The position numbers were made by a program, and so were the translations under genes. Shown here piece after piece: positions 1 to 12,546 of a stretch of 64,000 nucleotides of DNA. The stretch spans positions 244,491,649 through 244,555,648 of the forward strand of contig CM053027.1 of assembly GCA_028564925.1 (NCBI GenBank), written 5' to 3'. The DNA is from Lithobates sylvaticus. Lineage: Eukaryota; Chordata; Amphibia; Anura; Ranidae. The notes below the pieces were generated by a model. It made no database searches, was not told the origin of the DNA, and saw only the letters and a list, made by a program, of their open reading frames with translations. The stretch's first letter is position 1; every line of letters begins with the position of its first letter.

Positions 1-268
1 CTGTAGGTGGCGAGATATATAGCCGTAAGCTACTACACACAGAAATATAGAAGAACGGTGTAAGTAAAGGAATATGTTATGGACAGCAATATGGGTGGAA
101 TTTGATAAAGCTACAGCAACACTTTTCTGGTGTTAATCCCTCTTGTAAATGTATTGAGCCAAATTCATGAAGCATTTGCAACATTTTTTACACTTTTTCT
201 GTCAGTGACTCATACGCCAAATTCAAAATGAAATACAGACAGTTCATATCTTACAAAATTGAAGCTAA
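1..268. other. Unrecognised AT-rich intergenic sequence
   Basis: No convincing frame, repeat end or RNA motif was seen here. It ends at the TTAA target of the next MITE. Confidence 0.5.
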
Positions 269-777
269 TTAAAGGGGTTGTAAACCCTCTTGTTTTTTCA
301 CCCTAATGCATTCTATGACACTGACACTGACACTCTATTCTGACACTGACCAGAAACACCCCCCCCCCCCCGTTTTACTCACCTGAGCCCGTTCGTTCTC
401 GCGGCGGTGATGCACTCTACCTTTCTGCCTGTTGTCTCGGCTCTTGATTGGATAGATTGATAGCAGCGCAGCCATTGGATCCCACTACTGTCAATCAAAT
501 CCAATGACGCAGGGGCCAGGGGGCGGGCCGAGTCCAGCATTCTGTGTCTATGGACGCAAAAGCCAGACTCAGGAGCGCGCCTGCACGTGGACCCCCAAGG
601 AGAGCGCTTCTCCTAGATGGTTTTCTGATTCGGGGAGGAGCTGATAGCACCGCCGGGGGACCCCAGAAGAGGTGGTTCTGGGGCCACTCTGTGCAAAACG
701 AACTGCACAGTGAGGGTAAGTATGACATGTATGTTATTTAAAAAAAAATAAAAAATGAGGGTTTACAACCCCTTTAA
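269..777. mobile_element. TTAA-flanked MITE with internal splice-donor motifs
   Basis: The left end TTAAAGGGGTTGTAAACCC (from 269) is matched by its reverse complement ending at 777, so the terminal inverted repeat is about 20 bp and includes TTAA. The interior is GC-rich and non-coding. A consensus 5' splice site lies near each end and points outward: GTGAGT on the minus strand (ACTCAC around 377-382) and GTAAGT on the plus strand (716-721). A short hairpin, CCCAGAA against TTCTGGG, lies near 662-682. TTAA targets are known for piggyBac and Kolobok elements; the superfamily is not fixed here. Confidence 0.8.
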
Positions 778-3667
778 GACCAATTATCTTTGGGGGTACA
801 GAGAGTGGTGCAACATGTGCCAAATTCAAGTACAAGTTTTAGACAGGTTCATGAATTTGATGCACACTGCACCACATTTAGAATGCATGCAAGACACTTT
901 TGCAAAATCTGTCTGCACCAGTCTTTATGAATTTAAGTTTAAGTGTCTTCTCTGCTATTTATTTCCATTGGTTTCCTAGGAACAAAGGCACTATCAGGGA
1001 GTATCTTTTTCTTTAAAGGAAAACATTTTAACCTGTGACAGCATTAACCCTTGATGGGAATAAGGGATTTTAAGATCTGTATACTGTAAGGTCCCAATAA
1101 AATAAGGTGAAAGCACAACTGGTGATTTTATGTGAGTCAAATAGGGAATTCAGCATTAAGTGGAGTGTATCACAGAAGAGTGGAGAAAAGATTTATGATA
1201 TGTTTTGAGACAGATTGAAGCATGGAACACTGGAAGAATGGAAGAATGTAGAGATGGGCCAAACACCCCCCTGTTCAGTTCGCACTAGAACTCTCAAACA
1301 GAGAAAACAGAGAAAAACATGAGGACAAGGTTCTTTGGGGTGGGAGGGCAAAGCTCCCCCCCATGTTGAGGGCATGTAACCTGAGATGATTCGGGGGGGG
1401 GGGGGGACCTGGTATTCAGCTGTCAGCTGGCAAGCCCATTGACAGCTGATGACTTTCTTTCAAAAATCTTATTTGATAATTTTTGTTCGTATTTAGCACC
1501 ATTAGTGGGCTGCAGCAACAGCCGATTTTCATGCGGCTATCGAATTTGAGTAATCGGACATGTTGGAATTTTTTTGAAAAACAAACGATTTTTCTAATCA
1601 ATGATGGGAGAATCATGCAAGAAATATAATCGAAAAAGAAATGCGCATGTGCAAGAAAAGAAAATTCCCAATCACAAAAATTATTTTCTGTAGGAACATG
1701 AGGTGAAATTGAAGGCTTGGTTGGTCGATTTTCAAAATCAACGATGGCACCATCGGATCACAAAACGCACATATTTTCTGATTTTCAAAAGAAAATTCTT
1801 TCGAAATTCAACCATGTATGGCCAGCCTAACAACCAGCTTTTAATGCACCCTATGCCAAATCAGGGCGCAAAATGCCCTGTGCAGTGCGCAATGCATTGC
1901 AGGGCTTTCGGCTGGGCGAAGACCCCTGGAACACCCTGCAAAATTAGGTGTTCTCCAAACTGGGCGAACAGCCAATATTTGGCCCGAACTTATGCTTGGG
2001 CCAAACTATTCGCCCAACAACAGAATGTTTGAACATTTCTTTTGGACTTTAGGATCCATAGTTTATTTATATATATATATATGTGTTTTTTATGAAGGGG
2101 GATGAATTCAGCTTTTTTTCTTGTCTGATTTATATTGATAATATTACAGATTTGTGTTAGAGCGCTGCACATTGTTTATGACAATTTTTAGTATAGACTT
2201 ATTTTTTAATTGTTTACATTTTTTTAATGGGAGACCATAGTCCTGCTTGAAAACTGCCTGAGCACGCTGACTCAATGCGTAAAGATGTCTGTTGGGGAAT
2301 AATTTGATCTGCTACTTTGCTGGCAGATTATTGTGTCTCTTGGATTTGCTCCTAATCCTGCTTTAAACTCAACTTGCCTATTTTGTTTCCATTGGTTACA
2401 GCTCTCTGTCTGCTGCCTGCCCAAACCCACATCTTGATTTATCTACTACTTTTATCTGTCCCCCAGTCCTGAACTTGACCTTGACTGATGAGGGTGGAAG
2501 TGTTTTCACTAGAGTTTAGAATCAAAAAATGCAGGATTATCTCATAGGTAAATTTGAATGTTATCAGACCTAAGTATACCGGATGAACGACCCATATTCA
2601 AAAATATTAAATCTAGGGAAATTGTAATATTTAGACCAGTAACTTTATTTTATCCATTAAAGCACTCATGCCCAAAGCCAATTAATATTAAAGTTAGGGC
2701 ACCATATACATAAATAGGATGACAAATGACATCTCCAGCAAATAGAGTGACTGTATAATCTGGAAATAAAAATAATAAATAATAATTGGGCTTTAGTATA
2801 ATTATTTTAACACAAAAACATATATATTTAATGATCCAGCTTGGTTACTTTCAAATTACAAGCTCCTATAAACAAATCATGGGTCCCTAATTGCTGGTAT
2901 ATATAAGGGACTATGCCAATATACTTTATAGCAATGCATATACAGTACATTTTCCTCTATATACTTTAAATTGCACTGGAAATATTACTAACTGAGTTAT
3001 TGTAATGCCACTGTTTCTTCTTTCTTATATATGATGTAGTTTGCCTAGCTTACTTTTTAATGTGAATCCTTACATTTATATATTGCACATTATTTATTTC
3101 CATGTGTCTTCTTTCCTTATTCAATATTTGTTACTGTCTTTGCAATTTCAGTTTTTTTATTTATATAGGTATAGAATTCTATGCGCATCCACTTAATATA
3201 AGAAATAGGAAGCAGCTGCTCACAACTTAACAATGTGTCCCCACAAAAAGGGAAGGGATCGAGTACGTCACTTCAGGTTTTCGGCCGATCCTGGAAGTTC
3301 ATAGTTTCTGATGCTGTTGTAATCGATTGCAAATGTGAGTTGCTACGTTTTTTATATAATACATTAAAATTGTAATACTACGCAATGAGGATTTGCCTTC
3401 TTGTATAACAATACCACTGGAGGAGAGGACAGTGGATAGTGGGAGAGAGTTTGGACAAGACCCATAAACCATTGCATTGGAAGAAAGGATATGATACAGC
3501 CATCCATTGAGAGGAATTGCTTACACCCTAAATGCTTTTAGACCATTTGGTGAGGTGAGCTTCTAGCACACACAGTGTGGATTGAGGTGCAAGGGAGAGT
3601 GATCACATCATTGAGTAATTTGATGACATTTGCACAAAAATATCATTAGACACACTGATTTTGTTCT
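778..3667. other. Intergenic stretch without recognised genes
   Basis: AT-rich sequence. The only recognisable part is a degraded foldback-hAT end at about 1250-1385. Frames here are short and lack known motifs. A poly-G run lies at 1391-1406. Confidence 0.4.
1250..1385 (-). mobile_element. Degraded fragment of a foldback hAT element
   Basis: The start TAGAGATGGGCCAAACACCC resembles the hAT end seen at 10966 and 18773. The part around 1322-1375, with AGGACAAGGTTCTTTGGGG and ATGTTGAGGGCATGTAACCT, matches an inner arm segment of those elements. The intervening arm is deleted, so this is a deletion relic. Confidence 0.6.
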
Positions 3668-3871
3668 TTAACCACTTAAGCCCCGGACCAATTTGTAGCC
3701 AAAGGACCAGGCCCCTTTCTGCGATTCGGCACTGCGTCGCTTTAACTGACAATTGTGCGGTCGAGTGACGTGGCTCCCAAATAAAATCGGCATCCTTTTT
3801 TTCCCACAAATAGAGCTTTCTTTTAGTGGTATTTGATCACCTCTGCAGTTTTTTTTTGTGCTATAAACAAA

Positions 3872-6282
3872 AATAGAATAAAATATGGCAATCTTTTAAA
3901 AACTTATTTAAAAGTCCATTAAAAAATTGCGGCAGCGCTTAATGTCCTTTATCCACTCTGGACATCCACCAAAGATCACGAATCTGACCCGTTTCATCAT
4001 ATCCTGACTTCGTCTGAGGGCGTCAGGATATGACGAAACACGTCAGGGTCATGACCTACAGGTAGTGATGCTTGCGCCTCAACGTGCACTCCAGCCGGGG
4101 AAAACAACCAGGAAGTGAACCTGCTGTTCAATAAAGTGGACACGCAACTCATGTTCCGGCAGACGATTACACACAGGCACAGTGCACTTCAATTTTATTG
4201 CTTGATTTAATTTACTTTTTGATACGCATTTATGTATTTAGGGGGGAGCGGGCCTTGTGATTAAAATAAACATATCAAACGGTACTATGCTATATGGATG
4301 TTATTTTTGCATGTATGCTGGGAACCATGGCCTGACACGCTGACACCTAGTGGTAGATAGGAGAAGAGCGGTGGAGAAGTTGATCTGTCTTGGTGATTTT
4401 AATAGAAAAAAGAGGGTAAGAAACTGCGCTATAGGTCGGATGTATAAATATAAATCCTAAACCGGTTAAATTAAAACCAAAATAAGGCTGCAGCAACTTA
4501 TACCATATACGTGAATAGTAAAAACAGAGTGAGAAAAGAAAAAAGCTGTGCATACCAAAAAAACTAAAAATTTTGGCAGAATAGACTTAAATAAATAAAT
4601 CAAATCCGAGAATATGACATGGCACATTCACTCAACATAGTGTGAAAACATAACACCCAGTGATATTAGGCCTATAATAGCATTGATAAATTATAGGAAC
4701 ATAAAAATGTATCAAATGAGTTCATATGTGGAAAAACTTAATCAAAATAGTCCCATGTGAAAAAAAGTTATTTTGTGAAAACACAAATGCTGATACACCA
4801 AAAAAGAGGGGGATTTTCAAACAGTGCTCCTCCTCCAATATACGGAAAGGATCTATTTTCTTCAATTTACTTTTGTGACAATTCACAAACATCACCACCG
4901 AGAGAAAGATGGCCACTTACCGCAGATCCATGACCCCCCGTTACAGAGGGTCAAAACAGGCAGGATTTAGATCAACACTGTATCGACTTCCACGGAAGAA
5001 GTTAGCCTCAGATCTCCAAAAGTTCTTGGTGATATACTCTATTGGTCTCCAAGTTTCCCTCCAGATGTTTTGTTAGGCACCGATAAGCAACATGCAAAAG
5101 GAATTGGAATACTCCAAATAGTGCATTATCTTCCAAAATTTATTAAAATAAAAACATAAAAACTTACATGCAGGGTAAGAGATGATCAGCCAAGATAAGT
5201 GTCCGGTGCCCCGGCCGGATACACACAAAAACAGACTATGGCATAAATATGGCTAGAAATTGAGGTGGTAACAGTACGTCGCTCGCCCAATGCATTTCGC
5301 GAAATCTTGCGTCATCCAGGGACACGAGCGACGCACTGTCTCACCTCTTTTGTATGCACAGTGACCAATCAGCGTCACTCCGTGTGCGCATGCGTGAATG
5401 AGCGTGCGCCCCGCATGCGCATGCGCGGACGAACGTCATGACGCTCCCACATCTCGGCGTCACAACATCACGCCATCGCAGCACTTAGGCGCAATAGCAT
5501 CATCAACACAGGCAGTGTCCATGTGATTCGTCGTCATCACAACAACAAATCACAGGACCGGGCATCCTCCAATCGGGACGCACCTCGCTCTGCGCAACCA
5601 CTATACACCTAGAAACATAAAAATTAGAAATCATTTAAAATAAATGAAAACTCCCATCCTCTCTCTACTAGAAAGTTTGTAACTTTCTTACTTTAATATA
5701 TTAAGTACTCAGTAGGTATTAACTAAAGCCGGGATATATAAATCTAAAAACATCTTAGGAGCAAAAACGCCCCATAGATATTACTGGATACCGGTTATAA
5801 TAAAATCCACAGGAACCTGCGGAAAAACTCTATAAAAATGTGTATAAGTCAATTCAGAGGACATGGTGATTTTAAGGCTTTTATTTATCCCAGTTCTGGT
5901 GAGTGCATCCCCAAAGGGGAGACTTGACCACACGTGGTGAATTGATTTGGTGGAAGCTTTACCCTACAGAACACATACAGACTCTCCGTCACTCTGACCG
6001 TTTTATGTTGTTGAACTTACTTTGGTGGATGTCCTGAGTGGATAAAGGACATTAAGCGCTGCTGCAATTTTTTAATGGACTTTTAAATAAGTTTTTTATA
6101 AGATTGCCATATTTTATTCTATTTTACATTAAGTAGCTGCTTTCATTTTATTATATGATTAAGAATGATATAATATACCGTAGATTAATTTATTTAAGAA
6201 TTTGTAGTAAACTATAGGGCGGTCATATCCAAAGAGCGCGGAGGGGTGTACCTAAGGGCGGTGATCGGTTACATCCTTTTTT
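3872..6282 (-). mobile_element. PLE-derived insertion with inverted ends and hammerhead remnants
   Basis: Comparison with the intact copy at 46136-47121 shows that this block interrupts family A element 1. Its left end (about 3872-3972) is repeated inverted at about 6016-6120, roughly 105 bp with few differences. A hammerhead-like fold lies at 5278-5332 on the minus strand. Downstream of it on that strand is an AATAAA-bearing 3' end (about 5140-5160). A second, degenerate palindromic hammerhead-like stretch lies near 3985-4035. No reverse transcriptase frame is left. Assignment to Penelope-like elements rests on the ribozyme type and the 3'-end layout. Confidence 0.5.
5278..5332 (-). ncRNA. 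Hammerhead ribozyme remnant (type I, PLE style)
   Basis: On the minus strand an outer stem GTCGCTCG/CGAGCGAC (8 bp perfect) and an inner CC/GG pair enclose a CTGGATGA box, a short arm and a GAAA box, followed by a small loop and GTT. The core should be CUGANGA, so one extra G is present; CG-to-TG/CA changes explain other departures. Probably inactive or weak. The AATAAA of the presumed PLE 3' end lies about 120 bp downstream. Confidence 0.5.
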
Positions 6283-6714
6283 CTTCATAAACAAAAAATT
6301 TGAAAAAATTCAATATTTTTTACTTTTTGCTATAATAAATATCCCCAAAAAATATATAAATATAAATATTTTTCCTCAGTTTAGGCCGATACATATTCTT
6401 CTACATATTTTTGGTAAAAAAAAATCGCAATTAGCGATTATTGATTGGTTTGCGCAAAAGTTATGGCGTTTACAAAATAGGGGATAGTTTTATAGCATTT
6501 TTATTAATATTATTTTTTTACTAGTAATGGCGGCGATCAGCGATTTTTATTGTGACTACGACATAATGGCGGACACATCGGAAATTTTTGACACTTTTTT
6601 GGGACCATTGTCATTTATACAGCAATCAATGCTATTTAAATGCACTGATTCCTGTGTAAATGACACTGGCAGTGAAGGGGTTAACCACTAGGGGGCGGGA
6701 GGGGTTAAAGTAAT

Positions 6715-7127
6715 GTTGCCACCCAAAAAAAAATTGGAAAAAAAAATGTTTTACTCACCTCTAAATGCCTGTTGCTAGGGGGTCCCTCGTAGTCTGCCAC
6801 CTTCAGTGCCCGGGCACTGACATCACTTCCCCTCGGCGTCGCACAGTCACCTGGGACCTGTCACGTGTCCCGGATGACTGAGCGTTGTATCACAGCACAC
6901 GGCGCCGCTCGCGCATGCGCAGCGGGTACCCGGCTGTGAAGCCACAGCCGGGTGCCCACAGTAAGGATGCCGGCACCGCGAGCGTAGCAGGGAATGAGGG
7001 GGAGCTTTGTTCCCCCGCATCACTGGACCCTGGGACAGGTAAGTGTCTGATTATTAAAAGTCAGCAGCTGCAGTATTTGTAGCTGCTGACTTTTAAAGAA
7101 ATTTTTTTAGGGGGCACTCCTCTTTAA
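6715..7127. mobile_element. TTAA MITE nested in family A element
   Basis: TTAAAG at 6715 and CTTTAA ending at 7127 flank an insertion absent from the sister copies. The ends are imperfect inverted repeats. Outward-pointing splice donors are present: GTGAGT on the minus strand (6753-6758) and CAG|GTAAGT on the plus strand (GT at 7039). A hairpin with arms CCGGCTGTG and CACAGCCGG lies at about 6928-6952. Same architecture as 269-777 and 36806-37275 but different interior sequence. Confidence 0.7.
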
Positions 7128-8006
7128 GTGTGACGTGTGTGTGTTTTTTTACTGTAGGAGGCAAGGCTTGGCGTTCAACATCACTGATCGTCTTTCCCGA
7201 TGACAGGGAACAGACGATCAGTGCCAGTCTCACTAGGAAGCATGGGGAGAGGTTTGTTTACACATACCTCTCCCCATTTTTCAGCTCTGTGATCCAATCG
7301 CGGGACACAAGAGGCGATCGGGTCCGCGTGTCCGCGGCCACGGTCACGGAGCTCAGGACCGGGTTGCGAGCACCCCGCCGGTGGCACGCATGCGACCCAC
7401 GGCTGGGCACTTAAAGAGCAACGTACCTGTATGTTGCTGTGCCCAGCCGTGCCATTCTGCCGACGTAAATGTGCAGGAGGCGGTCCTTAAGCAGTTAATG
7501 GACACTATTATGTAAAAATCAAGTTACTAAATTGGATTGTTTTTTCACATTATCACTGTATTGATTAATGTTTAATCTATTTTTGCTTATTTTGCACAAT
7601 TTTGCATTAAGGTGTCCTTTTATGAAACTGAGATCAGCTGCGATCCCAAGTCTCACAGCTGATCTCAGGTCTTTACCTGTGTATGAAACTGAGGTAATCA
7701 GATGAGAACATGTTCTCCACTGATTACCTCAGCACAGTGAGAATCTGTAACTAACTGTCACAGAAACGGCCAGTGTATGAAGGTGCGATCTCAGCACCTC
7801 ACTGGCGATCTGTGACAGAATTCTCACTTTCTGATTCACCATCTCAGAGGTGGAGAATCAGAGAGAGAAGCGGGAAGCTGCCTCAGTATTCTGGGGAAAG
7901 CAGGAAGTCTTTTGACTTCCTTCTTTCACTCAGGAGCAGCCATACAGTGAGAGAACATCTTCCCCACCATTACACACCCCAAAACTAGCAGGTTAGCAAT
8001 CTAAAG

Positions 8007-8414
<408 letters not shown>

Positions 8415-8527
8415 CTACCTGCATTTAAATGCTATTATTAATGTCATTTTTATATCATTTTTAATTTATTAGTAAATAAAATTTTGTAAACCCTGAAATA
8501 TGGTTTTACCCATGGCATGTTCCATTA

Positions 8528-9354
8528 GGCTACTTTCACACTGAGGCGCTGGGCGTGCTGGCGGTAAAGCGGCGCTATATTTAGCGGCACTTTACCGTCG
8601 TTATAGTGGCGCTTTTCGAACGCTAGCGGGGCAGTTTTACCCCGCTAATGACTGAAATAGGGTTAAAACCGCCCGCAAAGCGCCACTGCAGCGGCGCTTT
8701 GCAGGGGGGGTTTGGAGCGCTGCCCCATTGTTTTCAATGGGAAGAGGCGCTTTAGGAGCGGTAAATACACAGCTCCTACAGCGCTCCAAAGATGCGGCTT
8801 GCACATTTTTGGACATTTTTCAGCATCCTGCAAGCGCTCCAGTGTGAAAGCCCGCGGCTGTTTGAAGGCGCTTTGCAGGCTCAGTGTATCAGCCTCACAC
8901 TGGGGCAGTTTTCAGGCGGTACAGCGCTAAAAATAGCGCCTGTACACCACCTGAAAAAACCGGCCCCATTCACTCCAGTGTGAAAGCTGGCGGGCTTTCA
9001 CACTGGAGCGGTGCGCTAGCAGGACGGCAAAAAAAGTCCTGCTAGCAGCATCTTTGGAGCGGGATAGGAGCGGTGTATTCACCGCTCCTATACCGCTCCT
9101 TCCCATTGATTTGAATGGGACACCGCGGTAATACCGCGGCAATACCGCCGCAAAGCGCCGCTACAGCGTCGCTCTGCGGGGGATTTTAACCCTTTTTTGG
9201 CCGTTTGTGGGGGGTAAAACCGCACCACGAGCGACTGAATCTCGCGGGCAAAACAACGGTAAATATAGCGCTGCTTTACCGTCACGGCGGCTCCCGCCCC
9301 AGTGTGAAAGGGGCCTTAGTGCCTGCAAAGCGCCTCAGTGTGAAAGGGGCCTTA
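8528..9354. mobile_element. Palindromic MITE, Harbinger-like, with a second partial end
   Basis: The ends GGCTACTTTCACACTGAGGC and AGTGTGAAAGGGGCC are flanked by TTA at 8525-8527 and 9316-9318. The interior is rich in inverted GCGCTATTTTTAGCG-type arms. A second copy of the right end follows at 9331-9354, so two copies have merged. The 3-bp TTA target and GG...CC ends suggest PIF/Harbinger; this is an inference. Confidence 0.6.
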
Positions 9355-9360
9355 CAGTAA

Positions 9361-9747
9361 GGCCCCTTTCACACTGGGCCTTTTCCAGGCGCTACAGCGC
9401 TAAAAATAGCGCCTGAAAAAATCCGGCCCCTTTCACTCTGCTTTCACACTGGAGCGGTGCGCTAGCAGGACGGTCAAAAAAGTCCTGCTAGCAGCATCTT
9501 TGGAGCGGTGAAGGAGCAGTGTATTCATAATTCAAATTGAAATCAATGGGACAGCGCAGCAATACCGCCGGCAAAGCGCCGCTGCAGCAGCGCTTTGCGG
9601 GCGGTTTTACCCCTTTTTCTGCCGTTAGCGGGGGTTAAAACTGCACTGCTAGCGGCCGAAAACCGCCGCTAAAACGACAGTAAAGCAGCGCTAAATAAAG
9701 CGCTGCTTTACCGCCGACGCCACTCCCGCCCCAGTGTGAAAGGGGTC
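9361..9747. mobile_element. Palindromic MITE of the same family, second copy
   Basis: GGCCCCTTTCACACTGGGCC at the left and CAGTGTGAAAGGGGTC at the right. The internal arms resemble those at 8528-9354. Shorter than its neighbour and non-coding. Confidence 0.6.
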
Positions 9748-9750
9748 TTA

Positions 9751-10080
9751 TACAGGGATTTATCAATTATGAAATATATTTTATTTTAATTTATTAATAA
9801 ATATTTATACTTGTATACTTTATTAAAATTATTTTTTAATGATTATAAATGTATTTTACATTTATATGAATGGTGTATAGCTGCATTACATATGTGGATT
9901 ACATTAATTTACTATACACCATTCACATTTAAATAGGCACATGTGTGACATTTAAATATTGATAAAAAACAATGTTTTATAATAATTAGGTTAATGTATA
10001 TTGTGTAGGGGGAATTTAACTTTATTATTTTATTAATATGTAGGAGAATAATGTGTTAATTAGTGTTTAACTTTTGTATT
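9751..10080. other. AT-rich spacer inside the hairpin-chain element
   Basis: Mostly A and T with no recognisable motif except an inverted pair TGGTGTATAG / CTATACACCA (9869-9878 and 9913-9922). Confidence 0.4.
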
Positions 10081-10559
10081 TTAAATCGCCTCAGACTGTA
10101 ATCCCGCTACATCTCGCGAGATTACAGTGTGAGGAGAATTTCTGAGGAGTTCCTGGCGTTTGTAGATCGCTTCTCAACTCAACATGAGAAGCGATCTACA
10201 GACAATCATAAACAGGCACTCAGGGGAGAGCGATCTCCCCTGAGAATGCCTGAGAAATGAATAGCGGTATTTTACCGCACTTTAATAAAAGGACACCTAT
10301 GTGCAGTACTGGCGTTTGTGGCTACAATACTTGGTAGGGTATCATTTTAATGTTCGATTGTGATAAGACATACGAATATTATTTTTATTTGCATTATTTT
10401 GCACACCTTGATAAGAAGTTTGTTTTAGCACTGGCCCTTTGAGTGCAAACTCAGTAGATGATTTTTTTTAAGTTAAACATATTTTAACCCTTTCACTACA
10501 ATGTCATACTCTCCGCTTTTAATAACCCAAACATTTTGCTATTTTGGTCACATAGGAAG

Positions 10560-10965
10560 AACCGCATGGAGCTGGGGATGGAAATGAGGCTTTGACCCAC
10601 AGAGAGGGTATTTATGGTGATGATGGGGAATGACTCTTATGCTCCAGAAGAAGTCAGATTAGCAACGAAACCAGTCGAGCGATAGCGTAATTTCCTTTCA
10701 TCGCGTTTGGAGAATCTACCTCTGAAACCACTGTGTCCAGTACATGTTGTTTTAATCATCTTTTCATGTAAGTGCATTACCTTCATTAAATCCTGGTAAA
10801 AAAGGTTTTATACTATTGTGGCGTTTGTCTCTCATTTGGGGTACATGAGCTGATGTCACGGTTGGAGTAACCTGATGTTTTCCCCAGCAGTGGCTTGAAG
10901 TTTCTGTTGAGCCGACCTCTTTACAAACGTGGAGTGTTTCCAGACATACAAGCCTATGTTGACAC
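10560..10965 (+). mobile_element. PLE 3' region, split by foldback hAT N1
   Basis: A decayed hammerhead (10641-10680) is followed by a 3'-end-like stretch with ATTAAA near 10784 and a TTTTATACTATTGTGG motif. The same order, ribozyme then A-rich terminal signal, occurs at the minus-strand PLE fragments near 5.2 kb and 22.2 kb. Sequence continues at 13901-14240 on the far side of N1. Confidence 0.4.
10641..10680 (+). ncRNA. Decayed hammerhead ribozyme
   Basis: GCTC (10641-10644) pairs with GAGC (10677-10680) as stem I. The core reads CAGAAGA instead of CUGANGA, so the invariant U4 is changed. GAAAC, a two-base loop and GTC follow correctly, but stem II keeps only a couple of pairs. Expected to be inactive. 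Confidence 0.4.
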
Positions 10966-12102
10966 TAGGGATGAGCCGAACACCCCCCCGTTCGGCTCGC
11001 ACCAGAACCCGCGAACGGACCTAAAGTCCGTGCGAGCTTTAGAACCCTATTAGTTATAATGGATGCGAACGTTCGAAATTAAAAGTGCTCATTTTAAAGG
11101 CTAATATGCATGTTAATGTCATAAAAAGTGTTTGGGGACCTGGGTCCTGCCCCAGGGGACATGTATCAATGCAAAATTTTTTTTTAAAAACGGCCGTTTT
11201 TTCAGGAGCAGTGATTTTAATAATGCTTAAATTGAAACAATAAAAGTGTAATATTCCTTTAAATTTCGTACCTGGGGGGTGTCTATAGTATGCCTGTGAA
11301 GGGGCGCATGTTTCCCGTGTTTAGAACTGTCTCTGCGCAAAGTGTCATTTTTGAAAGTAAAAAAGCTATTTAAAATCACTCGCGGCTAATGTTAATTCAC
11401 GGCTCCCGTAACACAGAGAACAGTCATTCATTGAAACTCATTCATAAAAAAAAGTCATTGATAAAAAAAAAAAAAAAATTAAAAAAAAAAAGCGTAGGGG
11501 TCCCCCCAAATTCAATAACCAGGCCCTTCAGGTCTGGGATGGATATTAAGGGGGATCCCAGCCAAAAAAAAAAAAAAAAAAAAATGGCGTAGGGTCCCCC
11601 TCAAAATCCATACCAGACCCTTGAGGTCTGGTATGGATTTTAAGGGGAACCCTAGCCAAAAAAAATGGCGTGGGGTCCCCCTCAAAATCCATACCAGACC
11701 CTTATCCGAGCACGCAACCTGGCAGGCCGCAGGAAAAGAGGGGGGGACGAGAGCGGCCCCCCCTCTCGCCTGAACCGTACCAGGCCACATGCCCTCAACA
11801 TTGGGAGGATGCTTTGGGGGTCTAAGACCCCAAAAGCACCTTGTCCCCATGTTGATTAGGACAAGGGCCTCTTCCCCACAACCCTGGCCGGTGGTTGTGG
11901 GGGTCTGCGGGCGGGGGGCTTATCGGAATCTGGAAGCCCCCTTTAACAAGGGGACCCCCAGATCCCGGCCCCCCCCCTGTGTGAAATGGTAAGGGGGTAC
12001 AAAAGTACCCCTACCATTTCACCAAAAAAGTGGCAAAAATGGTAAAAAGGACAGGAGACAGTCTTTGACAATTCCTTTATTAAAATCTTCTTTCTTCTTT
12101 CT

Positions 12103-12222
12103 TCATCCTTCGGATTCTTCATCTTCTCCTTCCTTCATCTTCTTCCATCTTCTTCTTCCATTTTCTTCTTCCTCCGATCCGCTTCTTCTTGCGCTGGTCT
12201 TCTCGTCCTTCTCGTCCGGCAT
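12103..12222 (-). CDS. Charged microprotein frame, N1 left arm (speculative)
   Basis: Mirror copy of the 39-codon frame on the other arm, with one Thr-to-Ser change near the end. AATAAA on the minus strand lies at 12076-12081. Its TATA box has lost the first T-A step (TTTTAAAA), so this side may be silent. See the right-arm entry for caveats. Confidence 0.22.
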   Translation of the reverse strand: MPDEKDEKTSARRSGSEEEENGRRRWKKMKEGEDEESEG

Positions 12223-12303
12223 CTTCTTCCGTCGGCGTCGGCGTCGGTGTCGGTGTCTTCTTGGGCCGCTCCGCGCAATGGGAGGCTCCCGCTGTGTGAG
12301 GCT

Positions 12304-12450
12304 CCGCTCCATCTGACAGGTCTTTTAAAACGGAGGGCACCTGGTGACCCCGCCCCCCTCTGACATCATGGGGAAAGCCATCATGGAATTCCCCATGACG
12401 TCCCTGTGCGTCAGAGGGGGCGGGGTCACCAGGTGCCCTCCATTATAAAA
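12304..12450. promoter_or_regulatory. Symmetric divergent promoter at the centre of N1
   Basis: Reading outward on the plus strand: TGACGTCC (CRE-like, 12396-12403), a GGGGGCGGGG GC box (about 12416-12425) and TATAAAA (12444-12450). The mirror side has the same order on the minus strand, but its TATA has decayed to TTTTAAAA (about 12323-12330). The motif order and spacing match a polymerase II core promoter facing both ways. Activity is inferred, not shown. Confidence 0.5.
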
Positions 12451-12546
12451 GACCTGTCAGACGGAGCGGAGCCTCACACAGCGGGAGCCTCCCATTGCGC
12501 GGAGCGGCCCAAGAAGAGACAGAGACACCGACGCCGACGGAAGAAG

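Larger units (their letters stand above)
3668..7498 (+). mobile_element. Family A TTAA element, copy 1, interrupted by two insertions
   Basis: TTAACCACTT at 3668 and AAGCAGTTAA ending at 7498 are the element ends; the same ends occur at 46136-47121 and 49622-50521. Pieces at 3668-3871, 6283-6714 and 7128-7498 align in order with those uninterrupted copies. Two insertions separate them: 3872-6282 (PLE-derived) and 6715-7127 (another TTAA MITE). The last part holds two strong hairpins (7182-7223 and 7243-7276) that are also in the other copies with different stem bases. It is non-coding; a piggyBac/Kolobok-type origin is suggested only by the TTAA target. Confidence 0.75.

Noticed and set aside
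3985-4035. Palindromic stretch with two opposed hammerhead-like halves
   Set aside because: Cores read CAGACGA and CTGAGGG and stem I is not formed on either strand, so it is mentioned only as part of the PLE-derived block.
11512-11850. 112-codon minus-strand frame and its mirror at 12919-13221
   Set aside because: Both lie in the foldback arms, include homopolymer-coded Phe runs and have no conserved domain.
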